Position numbers and translations under genes: made by a program. Positions 7,945 through 14,541 of a stretch of 28,534 nucleotides of DNA are shown in pieces. This DNA is from a virus. Position 1 is the stretch's first letter, and the number at the start of each line of letters is the position of its first letter. The stretch is from positions 1 to 28,534 of IMG/VR virus record IMGVR_UViG_3300009320_000097; one strand, written 5' to 3'. The notes under the pieces were generated by a model. The model was given only the letters and a program-made list of their open reading frames with translations, was not told where the DNA came from and made no database searches.

Positions 7945-8265
7945 GTGGACCCTTTCGTCGCCGGCTTCATGGCTGCCCTGGAAGACGGGTTGGATAAGGA
8001 GGGCATGGCCCGCATGGTAGCTCAAACTCCGGGGCTGCGGGCGGTAGCTATGGGCAAAGAGCGGATGGGCGCCGGAGGCGCCCGAATACCTTCCATCATA
8101 GCAGGCACTCGAGCCGGCCCGAAAGTGCTCAGGCCACGAGTTCAGAAGCCGGCAGGGGGCCTCTTGAGCAATATTCGTCGCGGAACTACGCAGCAAACCG
8201 GGCTCAACCCTAAGGCCAAAGCCGAAAGGATGGGGTTGACTGCAAAACCAAAGATGGGGCAATAA
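7945..8265 (+). CDS. Small basic head-region protein with N-terminal G-L-D-K-E-G
   Basis: This 106-residue protein starts at a GTG one base after the previous stop, with GGGGGAG at 7934-7940. Its N-terminus (G-F-M-A-A-L-E-D-G-L-D-K-E-G) is a variant of the G-F-x-x-x-L-x-D-G-L-E-K-x-A segment seen in neighbours, with Gly for the final Ala. The rest is basic and low in acidic residues. After its TAA the same frame stays open for 38 codons (see 8266-8382). Probably another internal head protein. No known homolog. Confidence 0.6.
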   Translation: MDPFVAGFMAALEDGLDKEGMARMVAQTPGLRAVAMGKERMGAGGARIPSIIAGTRAGPKVLRPRVQKPAGGLLSNIRRGTTQQTGLNPKAKAERMGLTAKPKMGQ

Positions 8266-8382
8266 GCGCCTACGAGAATTTGGGCCGGGAGCGAGTTTGC
8301 CAAGATCCTTAAAAGAGTACGCGGGCGCCCGCATCCGTGGGTGACGTCCGCGTTCCAGAAAGTGCGCCTGCGAGCTAAGTAA
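8266..8382 (+). other. In-frame open extension after the 7945 gene stop
   Basis: Following the TAA at 8263-8265 the same frame reads 38 sense codons to a TAA at 8380-8382. The hypothetical peptide is basic and amphipathic, like the neighbouring proteins. There is no ATG, GTG or TTG near its beginning in this frame with a ribosome site. It could be a remnant of a longer gene cut by a nonsense change, a readthrough product, or chance. Confidence 0.3.
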
Positions 8383-8416
8383 TTCTCCCCCCGTTTACTT
8401 TTTTGCAAGTTTTTCC

Positions 8417-8445
8417 TTGCGCTGACTTCCTCAGCAGGTTATACA
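8417..8445 (+). promoter_or_regulatory. Candidate promoter before the 8523 gene
   Basis: TTGCGC (8417-8422), a 17-base spacer and TATACA (8440-8445) lie in a locally AT-rich gap. The predicted leader of about 70 bases holds two short hairpins: AGCAT/ATGCT (8460-8464 with 8471-8475) and TTGGT/ACCAA (8486-8490 with 8494-8498). This would start a transcript for the scaffold and capsid genes. Both hexamers are imperfect. Confidence 0.45.
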
Positions 8446-8522
8446 TTAGGAGTAAGGCGAGCATTTACGGATGCTAAGACCCACCTTGGTCAAACCAACA
8501 GAACATGTCAGGAGGAGTGAAG

Positions 8523-9155
8523 ATGAAAATCACAGAGAAGGACATCATTGAGGCCCTTCAGGCGGCGGACACCGAGCCCGCGGCCGACGAGGAAACAGGG
8601 CTCGAAGGCACCCTGGAGAAGGTAGCAAGCGTCCAGGAAGTGCTGGGTGAGGACGATATGTCCCTGGCCGACCTGGACGACGAGGAAGCCCTCGAGGCCC
8701 TTGCCGCTGCCGGCATCCCGGAAGAGGAAGCCATGGAGCTGGTCGAGGCCCTGATGGAAATCCTGGGTGAGGGCGAGGCGGAAGAGGGCGTTGACAAGGA
8801 GGCGGCTCAGGAAGAGATGTTTGGCATGGGCTACGCCTATGGCAAGGGCTTCCAGGCAGCGCTCGACGAGGGTGCTGCGGCCGACGAAGGCGTGGAGAAG
8901 CAGGCCGCCAGCGCACGGGTTCAGGCCCTCAAGGCGCAGCTCTTCGGTGAGAAGCAGAAGGGCAAGCTGGGTAAGTACAAGGCCCGGATGGCGAGGCGGC
9001 AGGCGCTGAAAGGCAAGGCCTCCGCCCTGCTCGGCAAGGCCAAGAGCAAGCTCGGAGCGGCCGGGAAGCTCGGCCTGAAGCACAAAGGCAAGATTGGCAT
9101 CGGCGCCCTCCTGGCGGCGTTGGCAGGCACCGGCGGCTACGCTGCCGGCAAGTAG
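8523..9155 (+). CDS. Acidic/basic bipartite core or scaffold protein with three cleavage-like motifs
   Basis: In this 210-residue protein, residues 1-125 are very acidic (Glu/Asp/Ala) and helical, while residues 135-210 are Lys/Ala/Gly-rich and end in a hydrophobic Ala/Leu/Gly stretch. The recurring motif marks the module borders: L-E-K-V-A (31-35), V-D-K-E-A (90-94) and V-E-K-Q-A (124-128). Before the last one is a G-F-Q-A-A-L-D-E-G segment shared with neighbours. ATG at 8523 is preferred over 8505 because GGAGGA (8511-8516) lies between them. An acidic propeptide protecting a basic DNA-binding tail until cleavage, or a prohead core protein, would explain the layout. This is inference from composition and position. 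Confidence 0.7.
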   Translation: MKITEKDIIEALQAADTEPAADEETGLEGTLEKVASVQEVLGEDDMSLADLDDEEALEALAAAGIPEEEAMELVEALMEILGEGEAEEGVDKEAAQEEMFGMGYAYGKGFQAALDEGAAADEGVEKQAASARVQALKAQLFGEKQKGKLGKYKARMARRQALKGKASALLGKAKSKLGAAGKLGLKHKGKIGIGALLAALAGTGGYAAGK

Positions 9156-9188
9156 CAGGCGCCTGTTGCAGAAACTCACGTGACGGAT

Positions 9189-9210
9189 GGGGGCCTTAGG
9201 GCCCCCTCTG
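9189..9210 (+). terminator. GC hairpin, possible weak terminator
   Basis: GGGGGCC (9189-9195) pairs perfectly with GGCCCCC (9200-9206) around TTAG, followed by TCTG rather than a true T-run. It sits in the gap between the 8523 gene and the 9234 gene, just before the latter's ribosome site. It could attenuate transcription or stabilise the upstream message. Confidence 0.4.
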
Positions 9211-9233
9211 TCCACGGAGAAGGAGGAGCCCCG

Positions 9234-9500
9234 ATGACCCTGGAAGAACTGTACCAGCAAGGCTTCCAAGACGGCCTGGAAAAAGTCGCTGAGGCAGAGG
9301 ACGAAGGCATCGAAGCGCAGGCGGGGTGGCTGAAGACCCTGAAAGCGAAGCGAGCCAAAGGCCTCCTGGCGCTGGCGAAGAAGAAGGGCGCCAAGGTAGG
9401 CTTCAAAGACCTCAGCGCCGGCCGCAAGGTCGGCGGGCTGGGGGCGCTCCTAGCGGCCGCAGTAGGCGGCCGCGGACTCGGCAAGAAACGGGCAGCATAG
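9234..9500 (+). CDS. Small internal head protein candidate
   Basis: This protein has 88 residues. The N-terminus runs Y-Q-Q-G-F-Q-D-G-L-E-K-V-A (7-19), the clearest copy of the shared segment, followed by a second variant I-E-A-Q-A (26-30). The remainder is a Lys/Ala/Leu/Gly-rich basic tail, very similar in style to the C-terminus of the 8523 protein, so the two may be related by duplication. The start ATG follows AGGAGGAG. A 30-residue propeptide and a 58-residue basic mature peptide is the natural reading if the motif is cleaved. Confidence 0.65.
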   Translation: MTLEELYQQGFQDGLEKVAEAEDEGIEAQAGWLKTLKAKRAKGLLALAKKKGAKVGFKDLSAGRKVGGLGALLAAAVGGRGLGKKRAA

Positions 9501-9512
9501 GAGGGTAGTCCC

Positions 9513-9926
9513 ATGAGGAAGACGCTGACAGAATTGCTCCTCGACCGTAACCCGGTGGAGGTGGCTGATGCCATAGTTGGCGCCTCTCGTGAGGACAGGG
9601 AAGAAGGCATCGAAAAGAACGCGACCATAGACGATGCTCTTTCCACCCTGGGAATCGAGGCTGATTTGGGCGGGTCCGAGAGTGGCCTTGACCCTGAGCA
9701 CCTGGAGAAGGTTGCTTCGGCAGTCGAACGGGTGGTGGGCGCCCTTTCCTTTGTTCGTCCGGACGTTGAGCTGGAGGACATCTTGTCGGTTGAGGGAAAA
9801 CGGCTTCTGGAAGGGCGCGAGATTCCGCAGTTGGAAGACAGCCCCTTCGAGAAGCAGGCATCCCGCAGAATCACCCCTGCGCTGAAGGAGCGGATCAGGG
9901 CTCACCTGGGGAGGAGGCAGTCATGA
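9513..9926 (+). CDS. Head-region protein with three E-K-x-A motifs
   Basis: This 137-residue protein is mostly acidic and helical and ends in a short basic tail. The motif occurs as I-E-K-N-A (33-37), L-E-K-V-A (64-68) and F-E-K-Q-A (112-116), with Thr or Ser in the following position. Full cleavage would leave only short pieces, so it behaves like a scaffold or core component rather than a mature shell protein. The start ATG follows AGGAGGG. The ATGA overlap with the next gene indicates coupled translation. No homolog is recognised. Confidence 0.7.
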   Translation: MRKTLTELLLDRNPVEVADAIVGASREDREEGIEKNATIDDALSTLGIEADLGGSESGLDPEHLEKVASAVERVVGALSFVRPDVELEDILSVEGKRLLEGREIPQLEDSPFEKQASRRITPALKERIRAHLGRRQS

Positions 9927-10243
9927 AGATTTCAGAATTGACCGGCGCCCTGGAGGGGGTCCCTGAGCTGCTCCGTTCGGCAGCCGCTGAGATTCGAGAA
10001 GGTCGGACCGCCCGGACCAAGCTGGAGAAGACTGCAGCGGTGGCTCGGGTGAAAGCCACCTTCTCTGATTCCTCGTCAACAGACGAGGACATCCTGTCCG
10101 AACTTCCGAGGGAGGCCATCGAGAAGTTAGCTGACAGGTTGGCGCCGAGAAGCACACTGGGTGAGGCCAGCGAGGAGGCAAGCTCGCCCGATCGGACCAC
10201 GAGTGACGTGGACTTTCTTGAGAACTTGAGAACATTACAATAG
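9923..10243 (+). CDS. Small acidic head-region protein with E-K-x-A motifs
   Basis: This 106-residue protein begins in the ATGA overlap with the previous gene, with GGGGAGGAGG upstream. The motif appears as L-E-K-T-A (34-38) and I-E-K-L-A (66-70). The N-terminal 38 residues are helical, and the C-terminal 40 are acidic, Ser-rich and probably disordered. The position just before the capsid genes suits a scaffold or core protein. Function is otherwise unknown. Confidence 0.65.
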   Translation: MKISELTGALEGVPELLRSAAAEIREGRTARTKLEKTAAVARVKATFSDSSSTDEDILSELPREAIEKLADRLAPRSTLGEASEEASSPDRTTSDVDFLENLRTLQ

Positions 10244-10254
10244 GGAGGTAAATC

Positions 10255-10815
10255 ATGCCAGTAACACTTCCCACCCTGAGCAACCAGTTCCCGAACGTAA
10301 TCGTTCGGACCGCCCATCACCTCACGGCGTTCATCGACACCGTGGCGGTGGAGCCGTACAGTTGGGCGTACATTTCGGATGGTGAATGGGTGGAGCTCGA
10401 CGCAACTCTCGACAAGTACAAGGTCCCGGGGGCCGGCGCCGTTCCGGCGGCAGTCGACTTGGCCGCCAAGACCCTGTACTTCGTCACGGGCAAGACTGCC
10501 GAGCCGCCCCGACAGGCGATGACCCGGGAGGTGGAAGATTCCAGCTCCACGACACAGGAAGGGTACCTTCCGGTGTACAAGGGCCATGAGCCGGTCGAGG
10601 TCGACTCGAAGATCTACGACCCGGATGCCGTGGCAACGTGGGCAACCGTTGGAGTAGCCGTGTACGTAGTGAGCATGCTGGACGGGGATGGAAACGCCCG
10701 TGCAGTACTGTCCACCGACGCCACGGGTGACGGTGGTACAAGCGGCCTTGCCATAGGCACACTCATCAAGAACGCCGCCAACAACAACGGCTTTGTCCGT
10801 GTCCAGTTGACATAG
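10255..10815 (+). CDS. Putative head decoration / capsid-associated protein
   Basis: This 186-residue protein is beta-rich, with few charged clusters and many Val, Thr, Gly and Tyr residues. It has no E-K-x-A motif, which suggests it is not processed. It lies directly upstream of the major capsid gene, with GGGAGG before its ATG and a 9-base gap to the next gene. Decoration or cement proteins often occupy this place next to the capsid gene. That is the basis of the call, since no specific family motif was recognised. It could also be a minor head or spike protein. Confidence 0.5.
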   Translation: MPVTLPTLSNQFPNVIVRTAHHLTAFIDTVAVEPYSWAYISDGEWVELDATLDKYKVPGAGAVPAAVDLAAKTLYFVTGKTAEPPRQAMTREVEDSSSTTQEGYLPVYKGHEPVEVDSKIYDPDAVATWATVGVAVYVVSMLDGDGNARAVLSTDATGDGGTSGLAIGTLIKNAANNNGFVRVQLT

Positions 10816-10824
10816 GAGGGGACC

Positions 10825-11982
10825 ATGCTGAGAGATCACGAAATTCGTGAGATGAATGAGCGCTGGGCCGACTCCTTCGACGAACCAGGGGAGGGTCTTG
10901 CCAAGGTGGCTGCGCTGAACAGGCAGTACATCGAAGACCACATTCGGGAAGGTTCATTCCTGGACGCTGTCAAGGAGCCGGAGCCGATCACCAACGAGGA
11001 CTGTGAAAGGTCCGTCAATACCACCTCGCCGATCATCATCGACGAGATCACGGATGGCCAGTGGGGCATGCCGGTGGACTTCACCGGCAGCACTCGGAAT
11101 GAGGCCGTGCGGCAGCCGAAGTATGCCATCACGATCCAGAAGATTCAGACGGCAACTGCGGTGTACGACACGGACGAGATCCGGATGTCCCGGCGACCCA
11201 TCACCAAGCACCTGAAAAGGGACCTGGGCGATGCGTTGGCGGACGCCAAAGACCGCTCCTTCGTGATCAACATCGAGACGGCGGTGTGGTTCCTGTTCAA
11301 GGACTACACGGCGGGGAACGCCGCCAACGGTCTGAACAACACCAACATCGACGACGGCACCGTGACCGAGTACTCAGTCTACAAGAGTGCCGCAGCGAAG
11401 GAGGTGGTGGACGCAGCAGGCGCAGTTGCTGACACCTGGGAAGTGACGCCCTTGCGGAAGACCGACTTCACCGACTTCCAGAACTCGTTCAACACGAATG
11501 AGGGGGAGCAGTTGGTTGGGGCCATTGTGCTCATGACCAACCACGACTTCAATCGTGCCAGCGACTGGACGATTGAGGAAGTGGGGGATGTCACGGTCAA
11601 GAACACGGTGGAGACCACCAAGGGCTACCGCAAGTTCAAGGACATGCGGGTGGTTCGTACGGGCAAGCACCGCTGGCTCCGTCTGGGCAACGTCTACGGC
11701 TTCTCGCCGTGGTCGCACCTGGGTCGTTACTTCCAACTGGAAGGCGTCAAGACCTACCAGGACAAGAGAGGCACCCGGGTCGAGATGTTTGCCTGGATGT
11801 ACATCGGGCTCGGCTTCGGCAATCTGGCTGGGTTGAAGAAGATGGAGTGCTACTCTGCTTCGAGTACCCCGACCTACGAGGACACCGGCTTCGCCGTGGT
11901 CCGCCCAAAGGTTGAGGACGATGTCATCCGGAACAACCGAGTCGACACCGGAGACTGGCTGCCGAGGTTCACCGCCTCATAG
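10825..11982 (+). CDS. Major capsid protein (HK97-type fold)
   Basis: This 385-residue protein should build the icosahedral shell. The N-terminal 29 residues end in G-L-A-K-V-A (24-29), a variant of the head-gene cleavage motif. It is followed by the helical A-L-N-R-Q-Y-I region and then the beta-rich body typical of large-phage HK97-fold capsid proteins. If the motif is cut, a 29-residue delta-like piece is lost and mature protein starts at Ala30. The order decoration, capsid, neck, sheath also fits. The start ATG follows AGGAGGGG. The stop TAG lies in the stem of a hairpin that covers the next gene's start. The capsid call rests on general resemblance, size and position. Confidence 0.8.
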   Translation: MLRDHEIREMNERWADSFDEPGEGLAKVAALNRQYIEDHIREGSFLDAVKEPEPITNEDCERSVNTTSPIIIDEITDGQWGMPVDFTGSTRNEAVRQPKYAITIQKIQTATAVYDTDEIRMSRRPITKHLKRDLGDALADAKDRSFVINIETAVWFLFKDYTAGNAANGLNNTNIDDGTVTEYSVYKSAAAKEVVDAAGAVADTWEVTPLRKTDFTDFQNSFNTNEGEQLVGAIVLMTNHDFNRASDWTIEEVGDVTVKNTVETTKGYRKFKDMRVVRTGKHRWLRLGNVYGFSPWSHLGRYFQLEGVKTYQDKRGTRVEMFAWMYIGLGFGNLAGLKKMECYSASSTPTYEDTGFAVVRPKVEDDVIRNNRVDTGDWLPRFTAS

Positions 11983-12009
11983 ACGAAGGGGGTGACATGT
12001 TTCGTCTAT
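11979..12009 (+). promoter_or_regulatory. Hairpin enclosing the start site of the gene after the capsid gene
   Basis: ATAGACGAA (11979-11987) is the exact reverse complement of TTCGTCTAT (12001-12009). The 13-base loop contains the GGGGG ribosome site (11988-11992) and the ATG (11997-11999), and the 5' arm contains the capsid stop TAG. Ribosomes finishing the capsid gene would open the stem, so this looks like translational coupling that holds back the downstream gene. Confidence 0.65.
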
Positions 12010-12836
12010 TCAAAACCGGAAACCCAAAGCCTGGGAAGGGTAAGTGGAAGCGCTTGCTTACCCTTCCCGGCAGCCCCTTGCGCCCACGGGTCGGGGGTAT
12101 TCTGATTCCCACACGAGGTGTCTCCGTTACGTCGATCTTCATAGCGGACAACGTCACAATCATCAACACGTTGATTCGGGCTGACGCCATCCGCGTTGAG
12201 TACAAAGGGGAGGAGGCACAGCCCCGGCAGTTACTCCATTTGGTGCGGGAAGTGTCGAGTTTGGTGCCCACGTTGAGTCGGGGGGCAGCCCCAAAACTCG
12301 AACTGGAGGAGGTCCCCGCCAAGGAACCTCCAGAAGACTCACCTCCACCGGCGAAGTCGGAGTCGGTTCCTGCCCCCGTGCCAGAGCCGGTGGCGCCTAC
12401 CCCTCCCAAACCCAAGCCCAAACCCAAGCCCAAACCTGAGCCCAAACCTGAGGCCAAGCCTGAGGCCAAGCCTGAGCCCAAGCCTGAGCCCAAGCCTGAG
12501 GCCAAGCCTGAGGCCAAGCCTGAGCCCAAACCTGAATCTGAACCAGGCAAGGGCAAAAAGGGGAAGAAGGGAAAGCGAGCTCGGGACGAGGAGGGGAGAT
12601 ACGCAGGAGACGACCCGGAAACGCCTGATGTGAACGAGGCGTGGGTGGAATCCTCCGAGGAGCAGGCGGATGAGGAGACCCCTATCGTCGCTCCGCCCAA
12701 GCCGCCGCATCGGATGAACAAGGCCGACTTGGTCGACTGGCTTGACCAATGCGGTTATGAGCGGGAGGATTTGGAGGCGATGCGGCGCAACGAACTAGTC
12801 AAGTTTGGTAGGAGGCTGATGCAGAAAGATGGCTAA
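11997..12836 (+). CDS. Pro/Lys/Glu-repeat linker protein with C-terminal SAP/HeH-like domain
   Basis: This protein has 279 residues. Residues 1-80 are a small beta-rich domain. Residues about 115-182 are a Pro-rich spacer with alternating P-K-P-E and E-A-K-P-E units. A Lys/Gly-rich patch follows. The last 40 residues (K-A-D-L-V-D-W-L near the start, N-E-L-V-K-F later) resemble SAP/HeH-type two-helix domains, which often bind nucleic acid. The gene follows the capsid gene and overlaps the next by 8 bases. A head fibre or neck-proximal protein with a rigid arm is possible. The start site is enclosed in a hairpin and a second 14-bp hairpin lies just inside the gene. Confidence 0.6.
   Translation: MFRLFKTGNPKPGKGKWKRLLTLPGSPLRPRVGGILIPTRGVSVTSIFIADNVTIINTLIRADAIRVEYKGEEAQPRQLLHLVREVSSLVPTLSRGAAPKLELEEVPAKEPPEDSPPPAKSESVPAPVPEPVAPTPPKPKPKPKPKPEPKPEAKPEAKPEPKPEPKPEAKPEAKPEPKPESEPGKGKKGKKGKRARDEEGRYAGDDPETPDVNEAWVESSEEQADEETPIVAPPKPPHRMNKADLVDWLDQCGYEREDLEAMRRNELVKFGRRLMQKDG
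12031..12070 (+). other. 14-bp hairpin within the start of the 11997 gene
   Basis: 12031-12044 pairs with 12057-12070 (12 perfect GC/AT pairs plus one wobble and a closing C-G) around a 12-base loop. No T-run follows, so it is not an intrinsic terminator. About 50 bases after the capsid stop, it could protect the capsid message 3' end or mark an RNA processing point. Confidence 0.6.
12405..12536 (+). repeat. Imperfect tandem 6/12-base repeats coding Pro-Lys-Pro-Glu units
   Basis: About 130 bases of near-repeats of CCCAAG, CCTGAG and CCTGAGGCCAAG type encode the P-K-P-K, P-K-P-E and E-A-K-P-E spacer of the 11997 protein. The frame is kept throughout. Such arrays can change length by slippage, so the spacer may vary between related phages. 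Confidence 0.85.
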
Positions 12837-13131
12837 GCGGGACGAACCTATCCAGTTGTGGAACCATGGCAATTTTCCTCTCATGGTGAAGGGGGGGATG
12901 ATCCCCCCTGGTGGGTCCTTTTGGACAACCAGGGGCGAAGCTGCCCGGTACACCACCAAGAAGCTGCAACCGCACCCTCCGGCTGCTGAAGTTGTTGAAG
13001 CGCCTGCACGGAAAAAATCGACCCCCCTCCCCGAAGCGGAAGAGCCTGGAAAGAAAGCCCCCTCCAGACAAAGCAAACCCCGAAAGAGAAAAAAGCCCCC
13101 GGCGAAAAAGAAGGTTCCCGAGGAGGGGTAA
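12829..13131 (+). CDS. Small Lys/Pro-tailed protein, neck region
   Basis: This 100-residue protein has a beta-like N-terminal half (residues 8-45, with P-L-M-V-K-G-G-M-I-P-P-G-G) and a disordered C-terminal half rich in Lys, Pro and Arg. Its ATG overlaps the end of the previous gene by 8 bases. The stop is directly followed by the next ATG. A short hairpin of six G-C pairs (12892-12897 with 12903-12908) lies early in the gene. Unrecognised; a small head or neck accessory protein by position. Confidence 0.6.
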   Translation: MAKRDEPIQLWNHGNFPLMVKGGMIPPGGSFWTTRGEAARYTTKKLQPHPPAAEVVEAPARKKSTPLPEAEEPGKKAPSRQSKPRKRKKPPAKKKVPEEG

Positions 13132-13587
13132 ATGTCCACGGATAGCCCCCTCCAGAGCTACGTTGAAGCCGTCAAGGCGACAATGCGGGACCGGCCCGAT
13201 CTGAACGCCCTTATTGAGGGGGAGGAGCACAAGGATGAAGACCGCGTAAAAGCACTGGAAGAGGCACTCGACTGGTTGAACAGCACCCCCCCGCTTACCG
13301 AGTATACTTTCGTGGACTGCCCGTTCCGTAGGTACCTCATCGATTTAAGCATCATCCGTCTTTTGCGCAGCCTGTTGTACTTGTTGGAGCGGAACGCCCT
13401 AGAGGTGTCAGACCCTGGGGGAGTGGCGGCGACTAAGACGCAGCGGGACTACATTCGGAGGACCATTCAGGAACTGCGGGCCGAGGTCCTCCCGGAGCTG
13501 AAAGAGGCGAAGAAGGCACGAGCATTGATGGACTCCATCGCGTACTCGGGCTCAGTGGGCAGCTCGTACTACGGAAACAATTGGTGA
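13132..13587 (+). CDS. Putative head-tail connector protein
   Basis: This 151-residue protein is mostly helical, with a short central motif (Y-T-F-V-D-C-P-F-R-R-Y at about 58-68) followed by a hydrophobic helix and a long charged helix. It sits between the capsid and sheath genes, where adaptor, stopper or head-completion proteins are normally encoded. The ATG follows the previous stop with no gap and uses GAGGAGGGG in that gene's end. The assignment is positional. Confidence 0.5.
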   Translation: MSTDSPLQSYVEAVKATMRDRPDLNALIEGEEHKDEDRVKALEEALDWLNSTPPLTEYTFVDCPFRRYLIDLSIIRLLRSLLYLLERNALEVSDPGGVAATKTQRDYIRRTIQELRAEVLPELKEAKKARALMDSIAYSGSVGSSYYGNNW

Positions 13588-13591
13588 TGAA

Positions 13592-14362
13592 GTGGGCATC
13601 AAGGTGGTACGGACAGGACCGGCAATGGTTACCCTCCAGTGGGAAGGCTTGCAGAGCTCCCACCGGCCGATAGAGGTGTACGTGGAACGGGCCGGGTCGT
13701 ACACGGGGCCCTTCACAGAACTGGCCGGCCCCCTCACGGACCGCAACAACTACCAGGACACTGCGATTAAGAGAGGGGCCCGCTACTACTACCGGCTCCG
13801 TGAGGTGGTTGACGGGACCGACACGTACTACCCAACTTCGGGAGGAGTGTCGATTGCTCCGGAAGAGACGTTGGCGATTGCCGAAGTGCGGCGGCTCCTC
13901 TATATGGACCTCTACTATGGGAAGGCGTTCGTCTTGTACTACCCGGTGAAGACATTTGGTCAGCGGTGCTCCTGTTATGACGCCACTCGGGGCAGGAAGA
14001 ATACGAAGTGCCTCGCTTGTTTCGGCAAGGGCTTCGTTGGGGGTTTCTTCAACCCGATAGTGCTACCCATCAAGCACACCCCCAAGCAGGACGAAGGCCC
14101 AGAGACCTCCAGGGCTACCGGGCGAAGTCTGCGGGCAATGCTCCCTGGTATTTTTCCCCTGCGTAAGGGGGACGTCTTCGTTGATTCCACGAATGACAGG
14201 TTCATTGTGGCGGGGGTGGAGATGCTCCGGTTCGAGGGGGCGTTGGTGAAACACGCTATTACGGCGTCTCCGGTGCCAGCGGACAACATCTTGCACCAAC
14301 TCCCGGCGGACCTCGGCCTGTTGGAGAAACCGGCAAAGTTGATGGTGGAGCGAGTATCATGA
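13592..14362 (+). CDS. Neck-region structural protein with Fn3-like and zinc-ribbon segments
   Basis: This protein has 256 residues. Residues 8-72 read like a fibronectin type III or Ig-like beta domain (V-T-L-Q-W near the start, R-Y-Y-Y-R-L near the end). Residues 126-152 contain C126, C128, C140 and C143 followed by F-G-K-G-F-V-G-G, a zinc-ribbon style also present, as I recall, in neck or connector-region proteins of other large phages. The remaining part is beta-rich. GTG at 13592 is the only reasonable start, 4 bases after the previous stop, with a weak GGTGATGAA upstream. The stop overlaps the next start as ATGA. Probably part of the head-tail junction. Confidence 0.6.
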   Translation: MGIKVVRTGPAMVTLQWEGLQSSHRPIEVYVERAGSYTGPFTELAGPLTDRNNYQDTAIKRGARYYYRLREVVDGTDTYYPTSGGVSIAPEETLAIAEVRRLLYMDLYYGKAFVLYYPVKTFGQRCSCYDATRGRKNTKCLACFGKGFVGGFFNPIVLPIKHTPKQDEGPETSRATGRSLRAMLPGIFPLRKGDVFVDSTNDRFIVAGVEMLRFEGALVKHAITASPVPADNILHQLPADLGLLEKPAKLMVERVS

Positions 14363-14541
14363 AGGAGAGGAAAAGGGCGCCTTTTACTCGTGGGCAACTG
14401 GCGGGGGCGGCAGGAGTGGCAGTGGCGCTTCCGGTTGCTCTTCTACACCTTAAGTACAGGAGTTTGGGCCTGCGACGGCTCAAGATCCTGGTGCGGAAGC
14501 GCCTGAAAGAAGGGGCCAAGCTCCCATTGTTGGGGAAGTAA
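14359..14541 (+). CDS. Small single-span hydrophobic protein
   Basis: This protein has 60 residues. A basic start is followed by an Ala/Val/Leu-rich hydrophobic stretch (about 13-32) and a basic C-terminus. It overlaps the previous gene (ATGA) and ends directly before the GTG of the next gene. It could be a tiny membrane protein or a virion peptide. No family is recognised. Confidence 0.55.
   Translation: MKERKRAPFTRGQLAGAAGVAVALPVALLHLKYRSLGLRRLKILVRKRLKEGAKLPLLGK

Noticed and set aside
8266-8382. Alternative genetic code with TAA read through
   Set aside because: TAA, TAG and TGA all end other genes at tight overlaps in this window, so the standard code applies.
12405-12536. CRISPR-like or non-coding tandem repeat
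   Set aside because: The repeats keep one reading frame, have no unique spacers and encode a Pro-rich arm.
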